Assembly: GCF_964204645.1 (NCBI RefSeq)
Contig: NC_134028.1
Location: 12,381,001 to 12,445,000, forward strand
Direction of reading: 5' to 3'
DNA from: Tubulanus polymorphus
Taxonomy: Eukaryota > Nemertea > Palaeonemertea > Tubulaniformes > Tubulanidae
DNA length: 64,000 bases
Under the pieces are notes generated by a model. The model searched no databases, was not told the DNA's origin, and saw nothing but the letters and a program-made list of their open reading frames with translations. Numbering within the stretch: position 1 is the first letter of the stretch; every line of letters starts with the position of its first letter. Shown piece by piece: positions 45,130 through 55,432 of this stretch. Both the position numbers and the translations under genes were made by a program.

Positions 45130-45552
45130 CTAATTAGTCAATTTATATGCAACAAATATAACAATAACTGTTCCACCTAAAATCCATATTATTTCATATT
45201 TCTGTTGTTCATTACTTGGGGTATAATAATCTGATAATTTAGGTTTGTATAGATGTTATTTTTCTTTATTGGTTACCGCGTAATATAAACTCATTGCATC
45301 ATCAACTGATTGAAAATCTCTATGTGAAATCTTCTGATCATATAATTCTTAGTTAATATAATCCATATAGTTTTGTCTCTTTTCTCTATATTCTTCCGCT
45401 GCTTTATTGTATTTCTCTAATGCTAAGTTATGTCTTTTTTGTTCTGTTAATGAACCATTTTTATCAATATGCTTAAATAAATAACCACCACCAGTAAATG
45501 CTAAAGCGTTAACTATTGCCGATCCTATAATAGTTATAATTGCAGAAGCCAT
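45130..45552 (-). pseudogene. Small protein with two membrane segments (element D)
   Basis: MASAIITIIGSAIVNALAFTGGGYLFKHI opens the gene. A Lys codon becomes TAA after NYMDYIN (45,349), and another stop lies before HLYKPKLSDYY. The C-terminal segment WILGGTVIVIFVAYKLTN is intact. Two nonsense changes separate it from a functional frame. Confidence 0.6.
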
Positions 45553-45576
45553 TTATTTAGTAAAATAATTACGCAT

Positions 45577-45798
45577 TTATATGGGAGGAATATATTTTTG
45601 TTTTTCCAAATATCCAATAGTTAAATTAGATAAAGTAACTGCTAATGTTAATTTTAAAATATCATTCATATCAAATCTATCAACATTAACACTTCCCATT
45701 TTAAATACTTTTTTTAATACCATTGAATAACCAACAGTTCCAACTGATAGTAAGGCGCCATTATATAATCCAGTTATTATCCACTTATTATCACTCAT
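45577..45798 (-). CDS. MSDNKWI-family small protein (element D)
   Basis: Intact 73 residues: MSDNKWIITGLYNGALLSVGT, a moderately hydrophobic N-terminal third, FDMNDILKLTLAVTLSNLT, and EKQKYIPPI. Its ATG lies within the motif TTTTTTTAATTAATAAATG, which overlaps the 3' end of the gene upstream. Unknown function; present in A, C, D and as a fusion in the A tandem units. Confidence 0.6.
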   Translation of the reverse strand: MSDNKWIITGLYNGALLSVGTVGYSMVLKKVFKMGSVNVDRFDMNDILKLTLAVTLSNLTIGYLEKQKYIPPI

Positions 45799-45801
45799 TT
45801 A

Positions 45802-46155
45802 TTAATTAAAAAAATTACTATCTTCAAAATATTTATTTAACTTAGTTATGATTATTTCAACATATATTTCATTACTAGTTTCATTTGTATATATTTCAAT
45901 TATTATTTTTTTAATATCATCGATGATAAAATCTTCGTCTAATTCATAAAATCTTAAAGATTCTCTAATTAAATTAGTAATCTTTTCTACATTTAAAGTT
46001 TCTTTATCTATTGTTGTTTCATACTCAAATGTTGTTTCATTAGAAAATGCAATATTTTTGATATGTGTAATTACATCATTAACGTTAAATTTCATTTCTT
46101 TCTCACGTTTAAAATCAAATCCAAAATATATGCTCGGCCCAACAGTTATATTCAT
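45802..46155 (-). CDS. Small acidic protein, MNITVGPSI family (element D)
   Basis: Intact 117 residues: MNITVGPSIYFGFDFKREKEM, a Thr/Glu-rich loop, then two predicted acidic amphipathic helices (LIRESLRFYELDEDFIIDDI and EIIITKLNKYFEDSNFF). No membrane segment. 16 bases separate its ATG from the penton-like gene stop. Unknown function. Confidence 0.6.
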   Translation of the reverse strand: MNITVGPSIYFGFDFKREKEMKFNVNDVITHIKNIAFSNETTFEYETTIDKETLNVEKITNLIRESLRFYELDEDFIIDDIKKIIIEIYTNETSNEIYVEIIITKLNKYFEDSNFFN

Positions 46156-46175
46156 TTATATAATGAAAAAATTAC
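46156..46175 (-). promoter_or_regulatory. T-run plus ATTATATAAATG start motif between two genes
   Basis: The 16 bases between the TAA of the penton-like gene and the next ATG read TTTTTTCATTATATAA. There is no room for any other promoter, so if the downstream gene has its own promoter this is it. A T-rich word after a stop codon could also act in transcript termination. Confidence 0.5.
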
Positions 46176-46933
46176 TCTCTACATCTTATAACTAATTCAT
46201 AAATTACAGGAAAGTTATTCAAATCAATTAAATATCCATTGTGATTTCTTATTTCTAATTTAAAATTATTAAATTGAGGAATGCAAGGTTTAAAATCGCA
46301 TTCTGTTAAATTATAATTTATTTGAGTTCCAAATTGTTTAACATTTTTTAGCGGTAAAATATTTAGTATACTAGAACTACAAATTGTTTCTTTAGTTGCT
46401 TCGAAAGTTTTTGTAGGATCGATTTTTAAATTGCAACAAATATAAAAGTGTGTAAAAGGTATTAAGTTTGATCTACCTTCTGCGTATGCTGTAACAATAT
46501 CTGGGTTAATTCCTAACAGTTTACCTAAAGGTTTTCTTACTGTAAATTTAAATTGTTCGTCATTAGCTAACCTAATCTTTATTTTATTAGAACTATCACT
46601 TTTTAAAATTCTAATACTAAATCCGGAATCACTTCCTAATTTAGCTCGAGCTTTTCTATTAATTTCTTGTGCTAATGTATCTAAATTATATAATCCTGGT
46701 TTTAAATATATAAAAAACCATTTATTCCTTTGTTTGTAAAAGATTGAAAAAATTAAATGTTCTAGACTTTTATCCGTTATATTGTAAAATGAGTTACATA
46801 AACTTATATTTACTAATTTTAAATCAACACAATTCTTAAATTCTCTATCTAATTGAACTATTAAATTATGTGATTTATAATTTTTAAGTCTTCTAGAATC
46901 AACAAATATTCTGTATTCTTTTAATTCGACCAT
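46172..46933 (-). CDS. Putative minor capsid (penton-like) protein (element D)
   Basis: Intact 253 residues. MVELKEYRIFVDSRRLKNYK, beta-rich segments (LKLVNISLCNSFYNITDKS), the LKPGLYNLDTLAQEINRKAR block, a variable loop, then FGTQINYNLTECDFKPCIPQ and VIYELVIRCRE at the end. Single-jelly-roll size and composition. Conserved in A, B, C and D at the head of the structural block. Role by analogy to Polinton penton-type proteins, not proven. Confidence 0.5.
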   Translation of the reverse strand: MVELKEYRIFVDSRRLKNYKSHNLIVQLDREFKNCVDLKLVNISLCNSFYNITDKSLEHLIFSIFYKQRNKWFFIYLKPGLYNLDTLAQEINRKARAKLGSDSGFSIRILKSDSSNKIKIRLANDEQFKFTVRKPLGKLLGINPDIVTAYAEGRSNLIPFTHFYICCNLKIDPTKTFEATKETICSSSILNILPLKNVKQFGTQINYNLTECDFKPCIPQFNNFKLEIRNHNGYLIDLNNFPVIYELVIRCRE

Positions 46934-47001
46934 TATTTATAACATAAAAAAATTACCGCTCATCACTAAAAATTAATTTTAATAAAATTTTTCCTTAATA
47001 A

Positions 47002-48322
47002 ATGGATGAGAAGATACCATGCGAAATTTGTGGTGAACTTCTAAGAAAAAGTAATATGGCTCGACATATAAAAAAACATGATGAAAATTATAAACCCCCT
47101 AAACTAAACTGCCCAAAATGTAATAAATTATTCTCAAGAAATTATGTTAAAAAACATTCAGAGAAGTGTAAAATTAATGGCGCAACGGCTAATGTTGATA
47201 GTAATGAAAGTAATAGTAATTCTGTTGAAGTTGAACCTGAAATTATTTGGAAAAGACCTTTCTTATTCTATGACAAGGATAATATAAAAGATCATTTCTG
47301 CGAGCCTTGTCGAATAAAATATAACCCTGAAAATATAGAAGATTGGGAGAATCATCAATTTCGTAAAGTACATATAGATAAAATTTCTTATAAATTTGAA
47401 ACTGAATTCAATGAAAGAAAAAATAGTTTATTAGAAAAAATAAAATATGAGAAAACGTTACCAGATAATAAAGAAACAGTTGAAAAGTTAGAAAACAATA
47501 TAATGAATTAACAAGAAAAACATATTATTGTAAATATTGTAAATTGATTATTACAACAAGTAATTCAAATCTACATAATAGAACAATAAAACATAAAGAA
47601 AACGTAAGAAAATACCAAGAGCTTAATGAAGATCTATTACCAATAAATTATAAACGAAAATGCCCACAATGTAGTTATGCAACCTTAAGGCAAGAAGGTA
47701 CTGTGTTATTTTGTAATGAATGTGGATGGCAAAAGAATTTATAGGGTGAAGAAAAAACTAGAGATTTTCTCATAGAACCAAACTTAAATTATCTGGATGA
47801 AATTTTTAAAATATTTTCTATAGAAGATCCGACACCAGAATATATGCAATGGCTTGAAAAAATGAAAATGATAGAAAATAAAAATGGTGAAATAACTAAA
47901 AAAGATATTATAAAAACAATTATTCCATCAACATTTCACACAAAACAAAAGAAAATGTATTTATATTTATTATTTAACGATTATTATGAAAAACCTAAAT
48001 TAACAGAAGAAGATATGGAAAATATAAAAAAAATATTCAAACAAATATTAATGTATCATTTGGAAAATAGAATAACAGATTCAATTAATTATGAATTCTT
48101 TTTAAATAAGATTGTAAATTATTTAAACATCGATATTATAATTCCATCTGACGAATTAACAAACAAAAAGAAACAAAGAGAGCGAGATGAAATAAGATAG
48201 AACTTTTTTTAAATGAGAAAAATGAAATGGAAGAACCTAAACAAATTATACAAGAACAATTAAATGAAAATGAAGAAGCCAATAGTGATTTCGAGTATGA
48301 TGATATTGATTTTATGTTTTAA
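47002..48322 (+). pseudogene. Multi-zinc-finger protein, VLTF3-like candidate (element D)
   Basis: About 440 codons, broken by a frameshift near 47,495, a TAG near 47,742 and a frameshift near 48,195. Domains: C2H2 finger PCEICGELLRKSNMARHIKKH; C2HC finger NCPKCNKLFSRNYVKKHSEKC; a C..C/H module (FCEPCRIKYN); finger YYCKYCKLIITTSNSNLH; zinc ribbon KCPQCSYATLRQEGTVLFCN with CGWQKNL; then a helical domain (KKDIIKTIIPST, KMYLYLLFNDYYEKPKLTEEDMENI). A ribbon followed by a helical domain recalls the viral late transcription factor VLTF3 family; this is a hypothesis. It alone points rightward among D's core genes. Confidence 0.55.
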
Positions 48323-51300
48323 TGGCCATAAGGTAATGTTTTTATACCATCATCTAAAATATGCCTTTTATCATCAAATGGATTCAAACTAGTTTTTTCA
48401 ACTTCATTAATGTACATCTCGTGATCTTCTGATCTTAAACAATTCATTTTGTGTTTCATTACAATTTAGTTATATAAACACTTTATATAATCTTGAAATT
48501 CTATATGTTTATCAACCACATGTTTTGTCATTCCTTTTAACTTTTAAGCTTCATGATCTTTTGTTCTATAACTATACATTTTACTTCTTATCCCAACAAA
48601 TTCAATCATTTCATCACCCCCTAATTCATCTTTAAACTTACCAGGAATCTTTTTATTATCATTGCTAAATAGTTCATGATCTTTGGGATAATTGCTAAAA
48701 TCAAAATGATGTTTTAATGTTTTTAAGTCTTTTGTTATGTCATTTGTCTTGATTTTTAGTATGTACGCATCCGTATTTTTGGCTATTAATGGAAATCCAC
48801 AGTTAAATGTACCATCTTCAGTTGATAAATTATAAACATAATCTGATGGGTTATATATTTCAAATAAATCTTTAACTTCTTCTGTTAATTCTTTTTCTAC
48901 ATGCCTTAAATTAAAACAATTTGGTTTAGATTTAATTAATTCTATATTCATATTAAATCCTAATGAACTATATAATATATTTAATCCTGATATAGCAACT
49001 TTTCCTTTCTGTGCAAATGTTATCTTTTTATCCTTTGTAAATTTTTTAGTGCCATCTGCGGCATAGAATCCAATGAAGAACCATTTTCTTAAATCATTTT
49101 TTGCATTTAATACATAATCTGGTACTATCTTTTCTTTTGTTGAAGTATTACTTTTCACTATTGCATGAATATAGAATTCATCATTATATTTTATAGCAAA
49201 ATCTTTAGGATTATTTACAAGTATTCTATAAACTGCTGATGATTTCATAACATCTATGATTTTAAATGTTTTATGAGAATAAACTTCTTCACAGAATTTC
49301 TTAATTCTTTCTAATAATTTTAAGTCTTGATTACATAAATACCAACAATATTTATTACCCCAAACATAATTATACACACCTGCTGAACCATCACCCATGA
49401 AAAATCCTTTGATAAAATATTCTTTTTCGTCTAATGTTTCGGGTTCTATATTATAAATATTATCAATAATTTCATCAAATGACATATGATTCATTCTTTG
49501 GAAAAATCTTTTATGTAATCATTCATCTCCAATTTTTATATCAGTTGGTTTTATTTCATCGCCATTTCGTTTAATTAAACTATGACATTCTGTAACATCT
49601 ACAAACCCTAATTTAGTTCTAACTCTATAGATTTTCTTATTTGTTTTATGCCTAATAATATTCTTTAATTTTTTCCATCCATTTCTTGTCCAAACATCCA
49701 TTATCCATTTATTTGTATTAATTCTTTTTCACCATATGAAATATAACATTCATTTTGTTTTGGAATTATTTCTGAAATTCTTCTTATCAATATTTTATCA
49801 TTACATTTAAATAATATTGGGGTGTCAGCTGTTACAGAATCAAAATATAATATTTCAATATGCTTTTCCCCAAAAAGTGGTTGTAAAACATTATAATAAA
49901 AATCATACATTAATAATTTTGATACTTCTAAAACAGTTGAACCAATAAATATAGGTTTATTAAATTTCATTGACGTTCTTTTTAATTTAACTGCTGTTAA
50001 ATAATCTTCAAATCTTTTATTTCCTAAATGTCTAGGACTTGATTGTAGGTGTCTTAATCTTTCAGAATTATTTACTAATCCAATATCATTTCTATTTCTA
50101 ATATTTTCACATGTTTTGCCATAAAAACTATTATTCATTAATTTGAAGAAATCTTTTTCAAAATCTGTTTTTGATATGGTTCTCTGTTGAGTATTAAAAT
50201 CTATATATTTTTCTAACCACTTCGATTGATTAAATTCAATATATCTATGTACTTTCTTTAATTTCATTCCTTGTTTTAGATAAAATTTTAACATTCTGTA
50301 ATGAACAATATAATTGTATTTATTATTTTGAGTAAGTATTAAGTTTTCTGTAAAAACATGATCTTTCGGTTTTATTTTCTTCTGGTATTCACTTAAATAA
50401 CTATCATCTACAGTTAAATGTTCTGGGCAATAAGGTAAGTTTCTTGTTTTAAACTTTATATTTTCAGGATATTCTGAATCAACTACAAAGAAATAACCAA
50501 TTGGTGCTTCATCTTTTAAACTCGCAATTGCGCTTTCCCAATCAGTTTTATCATCATTTTCAACTTCTGTTAATATAAAATTTTTATATGGTTGAGGTTG
50601 CATCATTGCCCAACCATATAAATTATTGGCGTCATTATATAATAATTTATATTCATCATTTGCTTTAAAATACCTATCTCCCATAACACCACTAATTCCA
50701 CCTCTAATTGATTTTTCAAATAATAAAACCATATCTGGTTCTTTAAATAAATCTAATTCTACATTTGTATATTTTAAACCACATTGCCAGGTTAAACCAG
50801 GACTAGAGTAGCAATAACAATAACAAGGATCAACATTAAAATGATTCAAATTAACTTCCCTAAATTTTTCAAATATGTCAGCTTATATCATAACATCTGA
50901 TTTTAAATATAAATCAACTAATTCAATGATTTTTCATCTTAAAATGGTTCCAAATATTTAATGTTCTATTAAACATTTCGTCTTTCACATACTCCTCTTT
51001 TAATTGATCATAAAATTAATCTTTTAATAATTCTGTTACATTAAAATCATTGTGTGTTTTATAAAATGAATAAGGAATTGCGCCTTTTTATCTCAATAAT
51101 TTAAAATCTTTTTCATTTGGATAGTAATATTGAGTTATAACAAAATCATTATCAACTAAACTTTTTGATAAATTATCTAATGAACTTGCTAGAAATCTAT
51201 AAGAATCTAAAAATCTAATGCAACCAAATTGAAAATAAATATAATTTTCAGATGTTTTAGCTAATAGTTTAAAATCATATTTTCTTACATTTACACCATT

Positions 51301-53383
51301 CATAGCATTATATTCTTCTATTTCCTGATCAATTGCACCCAATTTTCCCGATAATTGTTTTATAAATAGATGGGTATCATAGCCTGATAAATTATGAAAT
51401 AATATTGGTACGAAATTAACTTTCTTAGCTTGTAAATTGCAATCTTCATGAGCAGCTCCACGATATTTTGAATTTAAATGATCATGATCTCTAACTTTTT
51501 TATCAAATGAATAAAAACGTTTTTCACAATAACAACAATGAGTTGCATAATTAAAATCAATTTCATCTTCTTTTGTCATAACTATTCTTTTATTTTTGTT
51601 TAATAATTTTGCAAAATCACTTTCTAATTCAATCATTTTGTCACAAAAATCATTAACTACATCTTCACCTCTAAAAGAAATATATTGACTTTCATATAAT
51701 TCGGGATAATTTGATTTGATGTAAATTCCATAAGCAGCAGCTCTTGATGAACTTTTTTAATTGTATTTATAATTGGCGGGTCTTGTGTTGTGTCTTCATT
51801 TAATTCATTTCCTTTATCCATTGATTTTAATAATTGCTTTTTGTTATATATTTTTTTTCTATCTTGATCAGTTAATTCTTTATTCAACGATTCAAAATCC
51901 CCATAAATTACAAATGGAACAATATTCTTAAATTTATGATTAGTAAATTTAAATTTATAATCTTTTTCTGTTGGCATTATTAATTTACAAAAATCTGTAT
52001 TATCACATAATTCTTTATGTTTTAATAATGTATTCTCAGTCATAAATTTAGATAAACATTTTCTACATAGATAAATTTTATTATGGTGATCACTTTCTGT
52101 TCTAAAGAATAAATCAATTTGTTTTAACCACATATAATGTTCATTTTCATCTTTTTTTGTAATATAAAAAATCTATAGCATTTTCATCATCATAATATTC
52201 TGTTAAATATAAAGCTTCCAATGTATAATCTTTAATATTTTCACCTTTTGTCTTTGGTAATTGCATTAATTCAAATACATTTATTCTTAAATTATTAACT
52301 TTTTCTATTTTAGGAATCATTTTTATAGTTACTGGATATTGATCAATTTTATATAATGTTTCATATTTCCGGTAATTTCTTATTCTAAAACTATGCGTCA
52401 TATCTTCTGTTGGGTGTAAACAACTAATAATTGACCATAGAAAACATTTATTATCTTCATTTTGAACATTTATTACTGCTTTTGTTGTAAATGGTAATTT
52501 AATATAAGATGATGCTTTAATATCCTTTTCTGTTGTAAAGTTTGAATCATTTTTAAACATTTTATTACTTTTTGATGTTTTATTCCTTTTTGTATTGTAA
52601 ACATTTAAATCTAAATATATAATTTCATTCAATGTTAAGCCAGAACCCTCAAAATATCTTTCTTCAATATGACGTTTAAATTCATTAAATATTTTTTCTC
52701 TTTTATTTGTGTTTTTGAAATTATTTCTTCAGAGTGTGTTTGAATATTATAATTCATTTTTTCTTCTGACTTTATAAAACTTACTTTCCCAGAGATACTA
52801 ATTTTTGGATATTCAACATCTGTTATCAAATCTAGTATTTTTTCTATTATTTCATTAAATTTACTATAATCTTCTATTGTTGTTCCTTTAAAAAATCTAA
52901 ATATAATAGCTGCAGGACCAATTTTACTACGTAATGTTTCTAAAATTTCAATTGTATCTTTTATTTCTAGTGAATCAATATAATTTCTAACATTTTCCAT
53001 GTAAGGTTTATTTGAAATGGATTTAGTTTTTGAAGTTGGTTTTTTTACTTGTTGAGGTTTATCATCAAAATAATCTTTTCCTAAAACATTATTACTCAAA
53101 TTTTGGCGGTGTTTTTGTGATTCAATATGTCTATTATAATTCCTTTTTACTATAAATTCATTACAAACTTCACATTTTATTTCATCCACATTCATATTTT
53201 CTAATCTTTCTTTTCTTTCATTGGAATTTTCTGGAGTTTCAAAATCTATTACATTTTTTATATGATTTGCAGTTTTTCATGTCGTGATTTTTGGGATTTA
53301 TCGATGTATTTTTTACAATATTGGCAATAATATTGATTTTTATTTACATTATTGTTTTCTGGCTGGTGTTCATTCTCCCCCAT
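48319..53383 (-). pseudogene. polB: Protein-primed DNA polymerase B with intein (element D)
   Basis: About 1,330 extein codons plus a 355-codon intein. N-terminus: two C2H2-type fingers (YYCQYCKKYIDKSQKSRH; IKCEVCNEFIVKRNYNRHI). Then a Polinton-specific region (YIKLPFTTKAVINVQNEDNK, FLWSIISCLHP, YRKYETLYKIDQYPVTIKMI), Cys/His module, Exo I YGDFES, Exo II HNLSGYDTHLF, motif A NDANNLYGWAMMQ, motif B FFKLMNNSFYGKT, motif C split by the intein, and tail KLKGITKH. Frame breaks lie near 48,545, 49,519, 49,700, 50,850-51,090, 51,650, 52,140, 52,635 and 53,200-53,290. The ATG follows the start motif beside the terminal repeat. Confidence 0.9.
48775..49838 (-). other. Intein with LAGLIDADG nuclease in PolB motif C (element D copy)
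   Basis: Self-splicing insert of about 355 residues between extein YFD and TDA, the position known as pol-c in B-family polymerases. Block A: SVTADTPILFKC (Ser nucleophile). Block B: VTECHSL (TxxH). Nuclease motifs: YFIKGFFMGDGSAGV and WFFIGFYAADGTKKF, with VPDYVLNAK between. Block F/G: VYNLSTEDGTFNCGFPLIAKN, then +1 Thr; the penultimate residue is Lys rather than His. One TGA (49,519) and one frameshift (near 49,700) interrupt it; the nuclease to C-extein stretch is one open frame of 316 residues. Confidence 0.88.
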
Positions 53384-53389
53384 TTATTA

Positions 53390-53468
53390 GGAAAAAAAAT
53401 TGCTTGTGGTGATGAGTGGTGTCTCGACCGCTCGACCTCTGGTATGAAAGCCCACTTTCCCAATTACT
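53390..53468. repeat. Right terminal inverted repeat of element D
   Basis: Reading inward (minus): AGTAATTGGGAAAGTGGGC, TTTCATACCAGAGGTCGAGC, GGTCGAGACACCACTCATCA, CCACAAGCAATTTTTTTTCC. Contains the tandem word GGTCGAG twice. Starts AGT, as is usual for Polinton ends. Confidence 0.85.
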
Positions 53469-53831
53469 CTCATGTCTGTATAACCTACGTTTTTATCTTC
53501 TTTTGTAATTGCTTTTTTATTTGTTTACCTATATAACTCGTATTATCTGGCTAAGCTAATCGTTATCGTAATCGTAATCGTGATATCGTAGTAATGGAAT
53601 ACATATTTCACGCGCATTGATTGCCTAAGAGATTTCGAAAAAACATTACAGAATTTATTAACAAAGTACTGATAATTAATAAAATATCCGTATTATGAAA
53701 ATATAGTGCAACATTCGTCTGAGGGGTGGTATTATTAGCAAATATTTCCTAGCCAATAGACGAACGTGAAATCTTTAGCCCGAACCTATGCACGTCACGT
53801 GATTAATGACCGCCCGCGTGATAGTGCGAGG
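53469..53831. other. Flanking DNA, no gene seen
   Basis: Mixed-composition sequence with a short ATCGTAATCGTAATCGTGATATCG run near 53,560. I see no coding region or recognised element. Confidence 0.6.
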
Positions 53832-54557
53832 TGCAAAAACCGTAATGTTTCCAATGTCTCCGTTTTTAACGCATGCGCATTAGGCTTAGTAAGTGTTGGA
53901 AAAGTCTAAGTCGAGAAATCAGTACAGTGCGCAGGCGTCATGATAGTGTTTACATGTTTCAAAACTGGGTCAAGTCAGAACGGTAATCGCTTGAAATGAA
54001 CCAACGTAGCAGCGGGATCGTGATGTCTAAATAATCTCGTATCATATGCTTGCGTATTATACGTTAATACAATTAAATGAATTGTCCAAATAAATAAACA
54101 GTGACATTGGAATCACCATAAAAAGTGCACCAAAGTTCATAATGGTTAGCATTTCGAGATTAGCATTTTCGGGATTCGAACTGATAGGGTCGTATAAAAT
54201 AGATCAGCGACACTGGAGTCATCAAAGTTCAAATTGAATTGAAATAAGTTCAGTATTTTTCGGTGCTCGAATCTGGTAGCGCCGCAAAAAGAAACGAGTG
54301 ACACTCGGGTCATCAATGTTCAAATCGAATTAAAATAAGATAATTATTTGTTGTGGGATTCGAATCTAATTGAAACGGAAACATTGAAGTCATCAAAACA
54401 CACATTCATTATGCGTACTGACATGACCCAGTTTTGAAAGTTCTGACATGTAGTGACGCCTGCGCACTCAACAGATTTCTGGACAGAGAATTTCCCCAAC
54501 ACTCACTAATGCGCATGCGTTAAAAACGGAGACATTGGAAACATTACGGTTTTTGCA
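53832..54557. mobile_element. Non-autonomous inverted-repeat DNA transposon
   Basis: The terminal 50 bases are near-perfect inverted repeats: TGCAAAAACCGTAATGTTTC..AACGCATGCGCATTA on the left and TAATGCGCATGCGTT..ACGGTTTTTGCA on the right. Weaker inverted homology continues inward to about 53,985 and 54,418 (AAACTGGGTCA). The interior has quasi-tandem text (AGTCATCAAAGTTCAAATTGAATTGAAATAAG). No coding sequence. Confidence 0.8.
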
Positions 54558-54815
54558 TCATGCAACAAAACAAAAGCAACAAACAATTATTTACTGCAGC
54601 ATTCACTGCAAGAATGTAGACACTACAGGTACACAGTACTTATCGCGGTGACGTCATTGCGAAGATCGGCACTGTTTTGTTTATGTATACGCAAAAAATA
54701 TTTATTACCACAAAAACCTATTTAAAACTAGGAAACAGGGCAGATAGAAATGTTTAGCATTATGATAAACAGTTTTTATACCATAAGACATAGTAAAGTC
54801 AAATAAAAAAAGTTT
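54558..54815. other. No gene seen
   Basis: AT-moderate sequence between the inverted-repeat element and the BEL/Pao remnant. No open frame or repeat recognised. Confidence 0.5.
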
Positions 54816-55175
54816 TCAGTATTCCTTTAAACGATAAGCAGGCAAATCTGCCATAATTTGCAACTCTGTTTTTGCAGCGAATTCACGACAGAAAACGCAC
54901 AATGTGCAAATCGGTTTCGCTAAACGTCTAACTCCAACGATCCAATACTTTCTGCGAACTGTGGCGCATGTAGCGGCTATTCCGGGATGTCCCAGTTTCC
55001 AGTGACAATGTCGTACTATCAGATATGATAAATAACAGAACGTAGTTAATAACGGCGGTTTATACTCTTCATACGGATGAAGATTATTCGTTCTTGGTTT
55101 GATACGAACTATACCTTCGTCATCTATATATGGTGATAGCGATTGAAACGCGTTTTTCTTCTTTACTAGCGGCAA
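54816..55175 (-). pseudogene. BEL/Pao integrase, zinc-binding (H2C2) domain
   Basis: IDDEGIVRIKPRTNN, HCHWKLGHPGIAATCATVRRKYWIVGVRRL and CTLCVFCREFAAKTE form the integrase H2C2 module that precedes the catalytic core. The core itself is missing after ...LPAYRLKEY. Frameshifts separate it from upstream text at 55,180-55,430. Confidence 0.8.
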
Positions 55176-55432
55176 TATTTCTTGATCAGAGCTTTTTCCG
55201 CGGATTTGATTTCATCAGGAGTAATACACCCAGTTTCAGGCGGTTGATTTTCGCCTTTAGCTCGAAGATTGCTGATGTATCTATCACGATATGCGGTTAC
55301 TCTTATAGCGCGATTTAGATCTGCGAAGCGTTTTAGGTACGGATCATCAGTTGACTCATCGGATTTAACTACGCTAACGTTCGCCTTCTTTATGACCGAT
55401 TCTTTGGTGATTTCATCTTCCGGATTGGTTAG

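Larger units (their letters stand above)
37163..53468. mobile_element. Element D: essentially complete Polinton, 16.3 kb
   Basis: Bounded by inverted terminal repeats of about 70-80 bases (37,163-37,233 and 53,390-53,468), sharing TTTCATACCAGAGGTCGAG and GAGACACCACTCATCACCAC. Contents are a terminal GHHD gene, two small genes, ATPase, integrase, capsid, coiled-coil/membrane, CATTGCGISW, four small genes, penton-like protein, zinc-finger gene and PolB with intein. No matching 6-bp target duplication is visible; the left terminus looks altered by a T-run. Confidence 0.85.

Noticed and set aside
48775-49838. Spliceosomal intron in the polymerase instead of an intein
   Set aside because: The insert is coding throughout apart from two lesions, has Ser/Asn-Thr junction residues, splicing blocks and LAGLIDADG motifs, and lacks GT...AG boundaries at the extein junctions.
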